Shown in pieces: positions 33,900-42,867 of a stretch of 64,000 nucleotides of DNA. The notes below the pieces were generated by a model. That model saw only the letters and a list, made by a program, of their open reading frames with translations, was not told the DNA's origin and did no database searches. This DNA comes from Thiohalomonas sp963783235 (lineage in GTDB: Bacteria; Pseudomonadota; Gammaproteobacteria; Thiohalomonadales; Thiohalomonadaceae), in the NCBI GenBank assembly GCA_963783235.1, contig CAWAMN010000002.1, positions 1,364,001 to 1,428,000 of the forward strand. Reading direction: 5' to 3'. The position numbers were made by a program, and so were the translations under genes. Positions within the stretch are counted from its first letter, which is position 1. Each line of letters starts with the position of its first letter.

Positions 33900-35429
33900 T
33901 CATTCGGCACACGCCGCCAGATAACGCTCCGGCGTACAGTCCGCCCCATTCGCTTTTGCGGTTGCCGCCAGTTCGCGCGCCTCTTCGCAGCGGCCCTGCC
34001 TGGCGCGCAGGTAGGCGGTGAGGGCCTCGCGGCGGCCGAGTTTGGCGGGGCCGTCTACTTTTTGCAGCAGTGCTTCGGCGGCCTGGGGGAGCTCTTCGTC
34101 GATGAGCACTCTTACTGCGTCAAGGCGCTTTTCATTGGTGCGCAACTGCTCAAGCTCTTTTGCACTGCGAAATGCCCCCTGGGGCGATCGCGCCAGCGCG
34201 TCGGGCACGAGTCGGCGTCCTTCCAGGATGAAGGTGTCGCTGTAAAAGCGGCCGCTTCGCGTGAGCGGTCGGCCTTCCCGGTCATAGGCGTAGATTTGGA
34301 CGGCGTATTCGTGCTGTTCGCCGGGGGCGGGAACCGAGTGGAAAGAGTCGAGGGAGAGTTCGGTAGCATGCACGGCCCGCGCCGTTGAGGGCGAGTAGGA
34401 CGTGGAGCCGCCGCGGCGGGCGACGGTGCTAAGTACAATTTGATACTTCTGCGCCCCCGGATAAGAGTGCCAGCGAAGGGTTGCGTCCTCGCCGGCCGTT
34501 TGTTGCTTCCCGGGCGGCCAGGTGATGGTGATCGGATCGCGGAACCGGAGAACGAGGGCCTCCGAGGGCGGGTCTTCGGCCGAGACTCCGACAACGCGGG
34601 CCTTTCGCCGCCAAATTCTCCAGGAAAAACCATTGCCCTCGCCGAAGTGCGATTCATCGCCAGTAAGGAGGATGGGTTTCTCTTTGGGCTGTCCGGGCCA
34701 AGCTTCGGTGAGAAGCGCCTCAACCCGCCAGCGACCAGGTGCCAGATTGAGGGTAAAGCGTCCACTTTCGTCCGTTGTCAGCGGCGCGGTCCGGTAATCG
34801 CCGCCGTTTAGGATCAGCCGCAGTACCACGCCGACGGCGGGGCGGCCTTCGTACTCGATGCGCCCAACCAACTGTCCGTCGCCTTCTGGCGGTGCCGGGC
34901 GCTCGGCTGTGAGGTTGTCGACCTGACCGTAGTAGATGTAGTTGGAAAAGTGATCGCTCCTGAAGGTCCGGTAATTGGTGGTGGCTTCCCCGGCGGGCTC
35001 TTCGCTGCCGTTCTGCCAGGGCCCGTCCAATTTTCCGAGCACCACTGCGCCGCCCCAGCCCAACAGCAGTGTGCTCCAGACGGTGAGGATCAGCGCAGCG
35101 ATGCCGCCGGTAATGGACCAGGCCGGTTGGCGTGTGTCGTCGGGACGGCGGATGTCGCGGACGGTGACCAGGAGCCCGATGAGCCAGAGAAGCACCAGCG
35201 CCCCACCGAAGAGTTGCCGGGCGGAGAAACCGCCCCACTGGGGATTGAAGAGGGCGACTCCCGCGCCGAACCAGGTGGCCGCGAACAGCAGGAGATAGAA
35301 GAAAACGGCGCGATCCCAGCGGCGGTTCAGCAGATGGCCGCCCACCAGGGTGAGGGCGGAGCCGAGGGTGATGAGGGTGGTTTTTACTGGCGCGGTCCTG
35401 CCGTGATCTGGGGTTTCCGAATGGTTCAC
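33900..35429 (-). CDS. Membrane protein with carboxypeptidase-regulatory-like domain, unknown function
   Basis: 509 residues, GTG start at 35429 directly after AGGAGGAAGC. Four hydrophobic helices lie in about residues 17-135. A beta domain (about 185-245; GRIEYEGRPAVGVVLRLILN then DESGRFTLNLAPGRWRVE) resembles the carboxypeptidase regulatory fold. Later comes a fibronectin-like stretch (GEDATLRWHSYPGAQKYQIV) and a TPR-like C-terminus (ALTAYLRARQGRCEEARELA). No named family. A fragment of a paralogue lies at 32558-32699. Confidence 0.65.
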   Translation of the reverse strand: MNHSETPDHGRTAPVKTTLITLGSALTLVGGHLLNRRWDRAVFFYLLLFAATWFGAGVALFNPQWGGFSARQLFGGALVLLWLIGLLVTVRDIRRPDDTRQPAWSITGGIAALILTVWSTLLLGWGGAVVLGKLDGPWQNGSEEPAGEATTNYRTFRSDHFSNYIYYGQVDNLTAERPAPPEGDGQLVGRIEYEGRPAVGVVLRLILNGGDYRTAPLTTDESGRFTLNLAPGRWRVEALLTEAWPGQPKEKPILLTGDESHFGEGNGFSWRIWRRKARVVGVSAEDPPSEALVLRFRDPITITWPPGKQQTAGEDATLRWHSYPGAQKYQIVLSTVARRGGSTSYSPSTARAVHATELSLDSFHSVPAPGEQHEYAVQIYAYDREGRPLTRSGRFYSDTFILEGRRLVPDALARSPQGAFRSAKELEQLRTNEKRLDAVRVLIDEELPQAAEALLQKVDGPAKLGRREALTAYLRARQGRCEEARELAATAKANGADCTPERYLAACAE

Positions 35430-35502
35430 GCTTCCTCCTGGCGCCCGGTGTTCCGGTCGGGCGATTCCCTGATTGTTGTGAGAGGGACAGTTTTATCAGG
35501 AT

Positions 35503-35577
35503 CACCCCCACCCTAGCCCTCGGCAACTGCTCCCTGCGTTGCTCTACCTCCTGCGTCCATGCAGTCGTCCCCCACAG
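35503..35577. repeat. 75-bp intergenic repeat, copy 1
   Basis: Nearly identical (one visible difference, A for G at 35514-35515 region) to 37364-37438 in the same orientation. Starts CACCCCCACCCTAGCCCTCG and ends CCCCCACAG. It fills part of the gap between the membrane-protein and methyltransferase genes; a REP-like unit follows at about 35626-35660. Confidence 0.8.
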
Positions 35578-35652
35578 AGGAAAGGGGTTGGAGCCGGGCT
35601 TCGGCTGCGCCGGGCGCGAACCTTAATGCCGGTTCGCGGCGAGGCGCCGCTC

Positions 35653-36474
35653 CTACGGGCGAGATCGGGTGCCTCGGGTGATCAGCACCTCGATATCGAG
35701 CCGTATGCCCTCGGGCCCGGCCAGGGCAGTGACCTCTTCGAGGTGTTCCCGTTTGAATCGGGCCAGCTGCTGCTCGTCCAGGCTGGAGATGAGTCCTCGG
35801 TAGCCGGCGTTCCAGATCACTTCCCACCACTGGTGTGCATCTTCCAGGAAGTAGCCGAGGTCGTGACGGGTGACTTCGATGCCTTTCAGGTCGGCTTCCT
35901 GGAAAAGGACGGTGTTCTGCAATTCGGTGGCGACCCGTTGCCAGCCCGGGGGTGGCTTCGGCAGGCCGTAGGCCTCGACGCGGCGACCGAGCAGTTGGAT
36001 TAGCTCTCCGAAAGAGCCTTCGCGGAAGTGGGTGGTTACTACGGTTCCGCCCGGCTTCACCTTTGAGGCGATATGACGGAGGGTGCCGGCCATGTCCTCG
36101 ACGAAGAAGACGCCGAAGGAGCAGTTGGCGGCATCGAAGGCATGGTCGTCAAACTCCATGGCGGTCATGTCCATGGTGCGGAAGGCGATATTGTCGAAAC
36201 CGGCGACGCCGCATTTGGCTTCGGCCTGCGCCAGCATGCCTTCGGAAAGATCGACGGCGGTGATGCTGCCGCGCGGCAGGTGCGGGGCCATGGCCAGGGC
36301 GGGTATGCCGGTGCCGGTAGCCACATCGAGCACCGATTCGGTGCCGGTGAATTGAAAGATGCCGGGTAGGCGCTGCGCGGCATGTTGGAAAAAGCGCAGC
36401 GGCTGGCAGTCGTAGCTGTCCGAGACGGCGTCGAAGGTGGCTCTGACGCGCTGTTTCTTTTCCTGTTCGTCCAT
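35653..36474 (-). CDS. Class I SAM-dependent methyltransferase
   Basis: 273 residues from ATG at 36474. The SAM motif VLDVATGTGIPALAMAPHLP and AVDLSEGMLAQAEAK, followed by NIAFRTMDMTAMEF and FDAANCSFGVFF, match the UbiE/COQ5-like Methyltransf_11/25 superfamily. The substrate is unknown. The last codons reach into a REP-like repeat. It stands alone. Confidence 0.85.
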   Translation of the reverse strand: MDEQEKKQRVRATFDAVSDSYDCQPLRFFQHAAQRLPGIFQFTGTESVLDVATGTGIPALAMAPHLPRGSITAVDLSEGMLAQAEAKCGVAGFDNIAFRTMDMTAMEFDDHAFDAANCSFGVFFVEDMAGTLRHIASKVKPGGTVVTTHFREGSFGELIQLLGRRVEAYGLPKPPPGWQRVATELQNTVLFQEADLKGIEVTRHDLGYFLEDAHQWWEVIWNAGYRGLISSLDEQQLARFKREHLEEVTALAGPEGIRLDIEVLITRGTRSRP

Positions 36475-36591
36475 TGATTTCCCTCGTATCGCCCTCTCCC
36501 AAGTCGGGCGGCAGAGTCAATGCTGCCAGCAGGCGCCCGGAGGGTAAAGCGCCTGCCGTTTGGAGGTGACGGAGGAAACGGTCGAGCGGAG

Positions 36592-37260
36592 CTAAGCGGT
36601 CAGGGCGAATCCGGTCCAGGCGACGGCACCCAGCGCGAAGAGCATTCCGGCGACGGGCCGGCCCCATCGCTGTTTTTCCCGCATCATCGCCCGTTCCAGC
36701 TGATAGATGGCGGCCTTCTCTTCGGTCAGTTGGACGAATTCCTGCCAGCCGCGGTGAAGCGTGGCGGGCACGGCGGTGGGCGGGTGGTCGGTTTTAAGGT
36801 CTGCGGGTACGGCGACGCCTTCGGGTTTGCCTTTGGGAAAGGTGCAGTCGGGGCCGAACAGGACCAGGCCGCGGGGCTGGAGATCTTTGGCGTTGAGGCG
36901 CAAGGCGCTGACCTGTTCGCGGTTGCGGGTCAGGGGGTTGGGGAAGCGGGTGGTTTTGTGGCCGATCACCTGCGACCACTGGTCGGCGTTTTCCGCACCG
37001 AAGATGGCCCCCTTGTGGGGGAGCACTTCAACGGCCATCACACCATTGGGCGTGAGGACGGCGTAATCGATGAAGGTGAGACCGTCAATGCCGTCTTCAA
37101 GGACGATATCGCGGCGAATTTCCGTGCCGAGGTTACGCAGGGTGCGCATCAGGGCCTTTTCCTTGCGGCGGCGGCACAGGAACGGCCAAAGCAGCCAGAT
37201 GCCGGGCGCGAGCAGGAGGGCGGCGGGGCCGAGGGCAATAAGGAGTGTCGGGGTATTCAC
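36592..37260 (-). CDS. Membrane-anchored NERD-domain protein
   Basis: 222 residues from ATG at 37260. One N-terminal (about 5-28) and one C-terminal (about 203-221) membrane helix flank a NERD domain: FIDYAVLTPNGVMAVEVLPH, WSQVIGHKTTRFPNPLTRNR. In this family the D...E-V-x residues resemble a nuclease site, but the expected K is replaced by L here, so activity is doubtful. Role unknown. Confidence 0.75.
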   Translation of the reverse strand: MNTPTLLIALGPAALLLAPGIWLLWPFLCRRRKEKALMRTLRNLGTEIRRDIVLEDGIDGLTFIDYAVLTPNGVMAVEVLPHKGAIFGAENADQWSQVIGHKTTRFPNPLTRNREQVSALRLNAKDLQPRGLVLFGPDCTFPKGKPEGVAVPADLKTDHPPTAVPATLHRGWQEFVQLTEEKAAIYQLERAMMREKQRWGRPVAGMLFALGAVAWTGFALTA

Positions 37261-37363
37261 GTTGGCTTTGGTCGGGTACGGCGGTTTGGGGCGGGTAGTT
37301 TAACTGGTTAGGAAGTTAGGGGGATAGACGGGTTCTTACAGAATGGCCGGAAGTTTTTTGGAA

Positions 37364-37438
37364 CACCCCCACCCTGGCCCTCGGCAACTGCTCCCTGCGT
37401 TGCTCTACCTCCTGCGTCCATGCAGTCGTCCCCCACAG
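37364..37438. repeat. 75-bp intergenic repeat, copy 2
   Basis: Same orientation as copy 1 at 35503-35577. Starts CACCCCCACCCTGGCCCTCG and ends CCCCCACAG. It lies in the 37261-37537 gap, which otherwise holds only purine-rich REP-like sequence (GGGAGGGAGCGGGG...). Confidence 0.8.
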
Positions 37439-37537
37439 GGGGTGGGAATGGCTTCGATTACCAATGGGGTTTCAAACCGGAGCATATAGCCCCTTTCGGG
37501 AGGGAGCGGGGTTGGGGTGAGGGGAAGACGCTTGGCT

Positions 37538-38653
37538 TCAGGAATCAGACGCTGTGGTGAGTGAGACCGCCCGGATTTGAGGGTCGTTGGATTCGTTGGC
37601 CAAGGCAACGAGTGTCGCCTGGCGGTGCTCCCTTGGCATGTTGCCGATGCGGGCGGCGGCGCGATAGAAGGCCTCCATGTCACCGTGGTTTTGGGCGATG
37701 AGTGCCTCGAAGGCGGGCACGTGCTGCCGGTAGGTGGCGATCATGGCGAGTTGGGCGTTGTTGAGCTTCTGGCGCATAAAGGCGTCATAGCCGTCGTAGT
37801 CGTTCCAGCGCTGCTTGAAGATGAGGTACTGATCCTGAAGATCGGCGAATACGGCCTCTTTTTCGCTGCGCATCTTCGATTCGGAGATGTCGCGGCGATA
37901 AAGGGTGCGCAAGCGTTCGCGGGTGCTGATCAGTAGCTTGTGGAATTCCGAGCGGCGGTTTTCGGCCTCGAGGTAGGCTTCATAGCCACCGGTAACCCCG
38001 TGCTTCCGAAACCATCGGCGCACGCCTTCCCGCGCCACGGCCGTGGCAAAGGCCTCGTTGAAGGCGGTGTCGTTCTTGATATAGAGGCGTTGATGGGCAA
38101 GCTCGTGAACTATGATGTTAACGAGCTGATCGCCGGGCCGTTCAATAAAGGTGTTGAGCAGCGGGTCGTCGAACCAGCCCAGGGTGGAGTAGGCCTGGGA
38201 GCCGCCGACCATGACATCCAGGCCCTGCGCCCTGAATTCGCGGGCATTGGCGCGTGCCTCGTCCAAGTCGAAATAGCCGCGGTAGCTGACGCAGCCGGCG
38301 ATGAAATAGCACCATCTGAGCGGTGTGACCGAAAACTCGGGGGTCGCCACCACATTCCAGACGGCGTAGGGGCGGCCGATATCGGCATATTGCGTATAGC
38401 TGCCGTTTTTGGGGAGGCCGAGTTCATTGCTGGCGAAATGGCGAACCTCTCGGGCCCGCTCCAGCCGTTTACGCGTTTCCGGATCGAGATCCTCCCGCTG
38501 CAACACCGTGTCCAACGGTTCGGCGCGGGAGACCAGCTCCAGATGGCCCGAAAGGGCCTGGCCGTAATAGCGAAGAGTGGAACAGCCGCTCAAGCCGGTG
38601 AGTAAGGCCCCGGCGGCGATAAGAAGAGAGAGGCGGCGGATGCGGTATCCCAT
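37538..38653 (-). CDS. Predicted lipoprotein aminopeptidase (DUF2265 type)
   Basis: 371 residues from ATG at 38653. The signal peptide ends in lipobox GLSGC. The zinc motif VHELAHQRLYIKNDTAFNEA then FAT (HExxH...E) and the earlier WNVVATPEFSVTPLRWCYF and GCVSYRGYF match the putative aminopeptidase family DUF2265 (COG4324). It should be a periplasmic, lipid-anchored metallopeptidase. An upstream in-frame extension lacks a signal peptide and is not used. Confidence 0.85.
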   Translation of the reverse strand: MGYRIRRLSLLIAAGALLTGLSGCSTLRYYGQALSGHLELVSRAEPLDTVLQREDLDPETRKRLERAREVRHFASNELGLPKNGSYTQYADIGRPYAVWNVVATPEFSVTPLRWCYFIAGCVSYRGYFDLDEARANAREFRAQGLDVMVGGSQAYSTLGWFDDPLLNTFIERPGDQLVNIIVHELAHQRLYIKNDTAFNEAFATAVAREGVRRWFRKHGVTGGYEAYLEAENRRSEFHKLLISTRERLRTLYRRDISESKMRSEKEAVFADLQDQYLIFKQRWNDYDGYDAFMRQKLNNAQLAMIATYRQHVPAFEALIAQNHGDMEAFYRAAARIGNMPREHRQATLVALANESNDPQIRAVSLTTASDS

Positions 38654-38801
38654 GGCCAGAGAGATTATCACGCCCGATCCGCGCAAATTTGGAACCGGGT
38701 CCACTTTACGGCAAAGAGAGCGGGCACAAAATCGCGACGCCGCGCACGCGCCGAAGCGTTTGTGTCAGAATTGTCCGCCGATACCCAAACCCTGATTCCC
38801 C

Positions 38802-39716
38802 ATGGACGCCAAGCTGCATGCCGTTATCGCCCAGGCGGGCGAATTCATTCTGGGTAAAGAGCGGCAGGTGCGACTGGCCGTCGCCTGCCTGCTGGCCCGC
38901 GGACACCTGCTCATCGAAGATCTGCCCGGCGTGGGAAAGACGACCCTGGCCCACGTGCTGGCCGGCAGTCTGGGGCTCAAGTTCAACCGCGTGCAGTTCA
39001 CCTCCGACCTGCTGCCGGCGGACATCCTTGGCGTGTCCATCTACGAACGGGAGAGCGGTCACTTCCGCTTTCATCCCGGCCCGGTTTTCGCGGAGGTGGT
39101 GCTGGCCGACGAGGTCAACCGCGCCACCCCGAAAACGCAAAGCGCCCTGCTGGAGGCCATGGAGGAGCACCAGGTCACGGTGGAGGGTGAGACGCGGCGG
39201 CTGCCTGAGCCCTTTTTCGTCATCGCCACCCAGAACCCGGCCTATCAGATCGGCACCTTTCCGCTGCCGGAGTCGCAGTTGGACCGATTCCTGATGGTGA
39301 TCGAGCTGGGTTACCCGGATAAACGCGCGGAGCGCTCACTGCTCGCCGGCCGCGAACGGCGTGAGATGCTGCTGGAGATCGAACCGGCCATGGCGACCGA
39401 CGAGTTGGTGGCCCTGCAGGCCAGGGTGCGGCGGGTGCACGTCTCCGAAGCACTGCTCGACTATGTGCAGGCGCTGCTGACTTTCAGCCGCGAATCGGCC
39501 CTTTTCATCACCGGACTGTCGCCGCGCGCCGGCCTGGCCCTGCTCAACGCCGCCCGCGCCTGGGCCCTGCTGGAGGGCCGCGACCACGTGCTGCCGGAAG
39601 ATGTGCAGGCCGTACTGCCCTACGTCGCCGGCCACCGCCTGCAACCGGCCAACGAAACCGAAAGCCGCTCCGCCGAAGCGTTGATGGAGCAGTTCTCGGC
39701 GGTGCCGATCCCGTGA
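38802..39716 (+). CDS. MoxR-family AAA+ ATPase
   Basis: 304 residues. Walker A LPGVGKTTLAHVLA near residue 44, Walker B VVLADEVNRATPKTQSALLE near 105, and sensor FFVIATQNPAYQIGTFPLPE are typical of MoxR ATPases. With the DUF58 and transglutaminase genes downstream it forms the standard MoxR operon, thought to help fold or activate a metal- or membrane-bound complex. The 85-bp gap to the next gene contains an inverted GATTCGGGAT/ATCTCGAATC-type hairpin. Confidence 0.9.
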   Translation: MDAKLHAVIAQAGEFILGKERQVRLAVACLLARGHLLIEDLPGVGKTTLAHVLAGSLGLKFNRVQFTSDLLPADILGVSIYERESGHFRFHPGPVFAEVVLADEVNRATPKTQSALLEAMEEHQVTVEGETRRLPEPFFVIATQNPAYQIGTFPLPESQLDRFLMVIELGYPDKRAERSLLAGRERREMLLEIEPAMATDELVALQARVRRVHVSEALLDYVQALLTFSRESALFITGLSPRAGLALLNAARAWALLEGRDHVLPEDVQAVLPYVAGHRLQPANETESRSAEALMEQFSAVPIP

Positions 39717-39801
39717 GGGGAGATACGAGGGGCGAGATTCGGGATACGAAGGTCACCGGCTACTTTCGAATCTCGAATCCCGCGTCTCGGACCTGACGCC
39801 G

Positions 39802-40797
39802 ATGGCGCCCGGGGCAGGATCGAATCAGACCGTGCGGATGCTTGGGGAAATCACCAAAGCTTTGGATTGGGGTCGTTTCTTCGGGCGGGTTCGCCCGGAG
39901 GCGGGCCCGATTACCCTCGATCGGCGGCGGGTCTACATCCTGCCGACCCGGGTCGGGTTTCTCTTCGTCCTGGTGCTGGGCGCCATGCTGCTGGGCGCTA
40001 TCAATTACTCCAACAGTCTCGGCTTCGCCCTCACCTTCCTGCTGGCGAGCCTGTCGGTGGTATCGATCATTCACACCTTTCGCAATCTCCATGGTCTGTC
40101 CTTCCATCCCGGCCATGCCCGGCCGGTCTTCGCCGGTGAACAGGCGGTGTTTCCGATTGGTATTGAAAACCGTCGCGGCACGCCGCGCTTCGCGGTCGAT
40201 TTCACCCTCGCCGGCGCCGGCCGGATTACCGAGGATTTGGGCGCGAACGCTCTCAATTGGGTCGAATTGCGGATCCCCGCCTCCCGGCGCGGACGCCTGC
40301 GCCTGCCCCGCTGTACGGTAGAGACCCGTTTTCCCCTGGGGCTTTTCCGGGCCTGGGGCTATGTCCACCTCTCCTCACAGTGTCTGGTCTATCCCAAACC
40401 GGCCGACGCCCGCAGCATCCCGCCGAAACTGGGGGGATCATCGGGCAGCGGCGGCGACCGGGGGCGCGGCAGCGAGGACTTTGCGGGCCTGCGGGCGTAT
40501 CAATCGGGCGACTCGCTGCGGCATGTCCACTGGAAGGCGGTGGCGCGCGGCCAGGAGATGGTCACCAAGCAGTTCGGCGGCGAGAAGGCGGAGCGCATCT
40601 GGCTGGACTGGGAGGAGACGCCGGGGGTCAGCGTGGAGACCCGGCTCTCTCATCTGTGCCGCTGGGTGCTGGCGGCGGAGGAGCGTGGCTGGGTCTACGG
40701 CCTCGCCCTGCCCCGCCGACGCATCCCGCCGGACCGGGGCGATGTCCACCGGCGCCGCTGTCTGGAGGCATTGGCACTCTTTGGGGAGCGCTCATGA
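39802..40797 (+). CDS. DUF58 protein
   Basis: 331 residues; an ATG at 39838 (MLGEITKALDWGRFF) is an alternative start. Two membrane helices near residues 50-95 precede the DUF58 core, with FPLGLFRAWGYVHLSSQCLV, RGSEDFAGLRAYQSGDSLRH and VHWKAVARGQEMVTKQF. DUF58 proteins carry a VWA-like fold and accompany MoxR ATPases. The stop overlaps the TgpA start by four bases. Confidence 0.9.
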   Translation: MAPGAGSNQTVRMLGEITKALDWGRFFGRVRPEAGPITLDRRRVYILPTRVGFLFVLVLGAMLLGAINYSNSLGFALTFLLASLSVVSIIHTFRNLHGLSFHPGHARPVFAGEQAVFPIGIENRRGTPRFAVDFTLAGAGRITEDLGANALNWVELRIPASRRGRLRLPRCTVETRFPLGLFRAWGYVHLSSQCLVYPKPADARSIPPKLGGSSGSGGDRGRGSEDFAGLRAYQSGDSLRHVHWKAVARGQEMVTKQFGGEKAERIWLDWEETPGVSVETRLSHLCRWVLAAEERGWVYGLALPRRRIPPDRGDVHRRRCLEALALFGERS

Positions 40798-42791
40798 GCC
40801 GGAAAGATGCGGCAGAGCGCCGTATACCGCCGCAGATCGGCCGGCTCTGGCTGTTGGCCGGTCTCGCAGCGGTGGTGGCACCGCACCTGTTGCGCGTTCC
40901 GGCCTGGCTGGGGATCGGGTGCGGGGCGCTGATCGGCTGGCGCATCCTGCGCGAACTCAAGGGCTGGCCGCTCCCGGGCCGATTGGTGACGCTGCTCCTG
41001 ACCATTGCCGGCGTGGGCGGGGTGGGTGCCACCTATCACACCCTTCTCGGTCAGGAAGCGGGGGTGGCGCTGCTGACCGTGATGTTATGCCTGAAACTGC
41101 TGGAATTACGCACCCTGCGTGATGCCATGCTGGTGATCTTTCTCGGCTATTTCCTGGTCATCAGCGGCTTTCTGTTCAGCCAGTCAATCCTGGTCGGTTT
41201 CTACATGTTCGCGGTCGTGCTGGCGCTGACGGCGGCGCTGGTGGCGCTCAACCATCCCGGCAGCACCCGCCGTCACAGCCGCGGCTACGTGCGACTGGCG
41301 GGGGGACTGCTCATGCAGTCGGTACCGCTGATGCTGGTGCTGTTCATTCTGTTTCCGCGAATTCCCGGGCCGCTCTGGTCGCTGCCCGAAGATGCCCATC
41401 GAGGGGTTAGCGGCCTCAGTGATGAGTTGACCTTGGGTTCGATCACCCGTCTCGCCGAGTCGCAGGAAGTGGCGTTTCGCGTGCAGTTCGAGGGTGATAT
41501 CCCCACGGCGGACCGCCTCTATTTTCGGGGGCCGGTGTTGTGGCTGGCCGACGGGCGTCGCTGGAAGACGCTGGATCCCGATGGGGAACAGATCCGCCGT
41601 CTCGGTGAGGCCAGCTATCAGGGTGCCAGCGAAGCGGTGAGGTATACGGTTACCGTCGAACCCCACAATCGGAAATGGCTGTTCGCACTGGACCTGCCGG
41701 CGGAGGTCCCGCCGGATGCGACGGTTTACGGTGATTTCCAGATGGTGGCGGACGAGCCGGTCAATGAAAGGCGCCGCTACACGCTGGGTTCGGTCCTCGA
41801 CTACAACACCGGTGAGCTGCCCTCGGTGCAACGCCGGTTGGGGCTGAAGCTGCCTGCGGGCAGCAATCCGCAGACCACCGCCCTCGCCCGCGGCTGGCGT
41901 GATGACGGGATGAGGCCGGAAGCGATCGTCTCGGCCGCACTGAGCTTTTTCCGGGATCAATCTTTTTATTACACCCGGCAACCGCCGGCGCTGCCGGCCC
42001 GGGATCCGGTCGACAGCTTCCTGTTCGAGAGCCGCCGCGGCTTCTGCGAACATTATGCCGCCAGCTTCGTGACGCTGATGCGGGCGGCGCAAATACCGGC
42101 ACGCATCGTGACCGGTTATCAGGGCGGCGAACGGAACTCCGTGGGTGATTATCTGATCGTTCGTCAGGCCAATGCCCATGCCTGGGCCGAGGTGTGGCTC
42201 AAAGGTCAGGGATGGGTACGGGTGGACCCCACGGCGGCGGTTCCGCCCGAACGGGTGCAGGCCACCGGAGACACGGAACGGTTTCGTACCACCAACCCGG
42301 TCACCCTCAGCGGTTCGCAGGCGGATTGGTTGCTGCGCAGCTGGCAGGAATTGCGTGCGTCCTGGGACGCGGTCAATCACACCTGGAACCAGTGGGTACT
42401 CGGCTTCGACCAGGAGCGCCAACGCGATCTCTTGCGCCGGCTGGGTCTTGGGGATCTCCAATGGCGCGGAATGGTCGGCGTGCTGTTCACCATGTTGGCG
42501 GTGGTACTCGGCGTAGTGAGTGCTTACCTGCTGTGGCCCCGACGGGACAAGGCCGATCCGGCGGCACGACTCTATGAGCGATTTTGCCGCAAACTGGGCC
42601 GCTGCGGGCTGCCTCGAGACCGGAATGAAGGCCCCCGCGCCTATGCCAAGCGCATCATCGCGGCCCGACCGGAGCTCTCGATCCCGGTTCGGCGGATCAC
42701 GGATCTCTACACACGGGTGCGCTACGCCGGGGAAGACCCGGAGCGCTGGCTGCCCCGTCTGAAAGAGCAGGTACAGGCGTTTCGGCCATAA
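40794..42791 (+). CDS. tgpA: TgpA-type transglutaminase-like membrane protein
   Basis: 665 residues from ATG at 40794, after TTGGGGAG. About six N-terminal membrane helices (DUF3488) are followed by a periplasmic transglutaminase-like domain with Cys in SRRGFCEHYAASFVTLMRAA, His in NAHAWAEVWL and Asp in GWVRVDPTAAV. One more helix and a DUF4129-like cytoplasmic tail close the protein. In Pseudomonas TgpA is essential. It ends the moxR operon. Confidence 0.9.
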   Translation: MSRKDAAERRIPPQIGRLWLLAGLAAVVAPHLLRVPAWLGIGCGALIGWRILRELKGWPLPGRLVTLLLTIAGVGGVGATYHTLLGQEAGVALLTVMLCLKLLELRTLRDAMLVIFLGYFLVISGFLFSQSILVGFYMFAVVLALTAALVALNHPGSTRRHSRGYVRLAGGLLMQSVPLMLVLFILFPRIPGPLWSLPEDAHRGVSGLSDELTLGSITRLAESQEVAFRVQFEGDIPTADRLYFRGPVLWLADGRRWKTLDPDGEQIRRLGEASYQGASEAVRYTVTVEPHNRKWLFALDLPAEVPPDATVYGDFQMVADEPVNERRRYTLGSVLDYNTGELPSVQRRLGLKLPAGSNPQTTALARGWRDDGMRPEAIVSAALSFFRDQSFYYTRQPPALPARDPVDSFLFESRRGFCEHYAASFVTLMRAAQIPARIVTGYQGGERNSVGDYLIVRQANAHAWAEVWLKGQGWVRVDPTAAVPPERVQATGDTERFRTTNPVTLSGSQADWLLRSWQELRASWDAVNHTWNQWVLGFDQERQRDLLRRLGLGDLQWRGMVGVLFTMLAVVLGVVSAYLLWPRRDKADPAARLYERFCRKLGRCGLPRDRNEGPRAYAKRIIAARPELSIPVRRITDLYTRVRYAGEDPERWLPRLKEQVQAFRP

Positions 42792-42867
42792 CGATCACCA
42801 TCCGTTGACCGAATATTGCTAAGCTCGCCCTTCTTGGAATGGAAACAAGGAAAAGAGGAGATCCGAA

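Noticed and set aside
40257..40793. Upstream extension of the TgpA frame
   Set aside because: Overlaps the DUF58 gene throughout; the ATG at 40794 has a ribosome-binding site and the four-base overlap typical of this operon.
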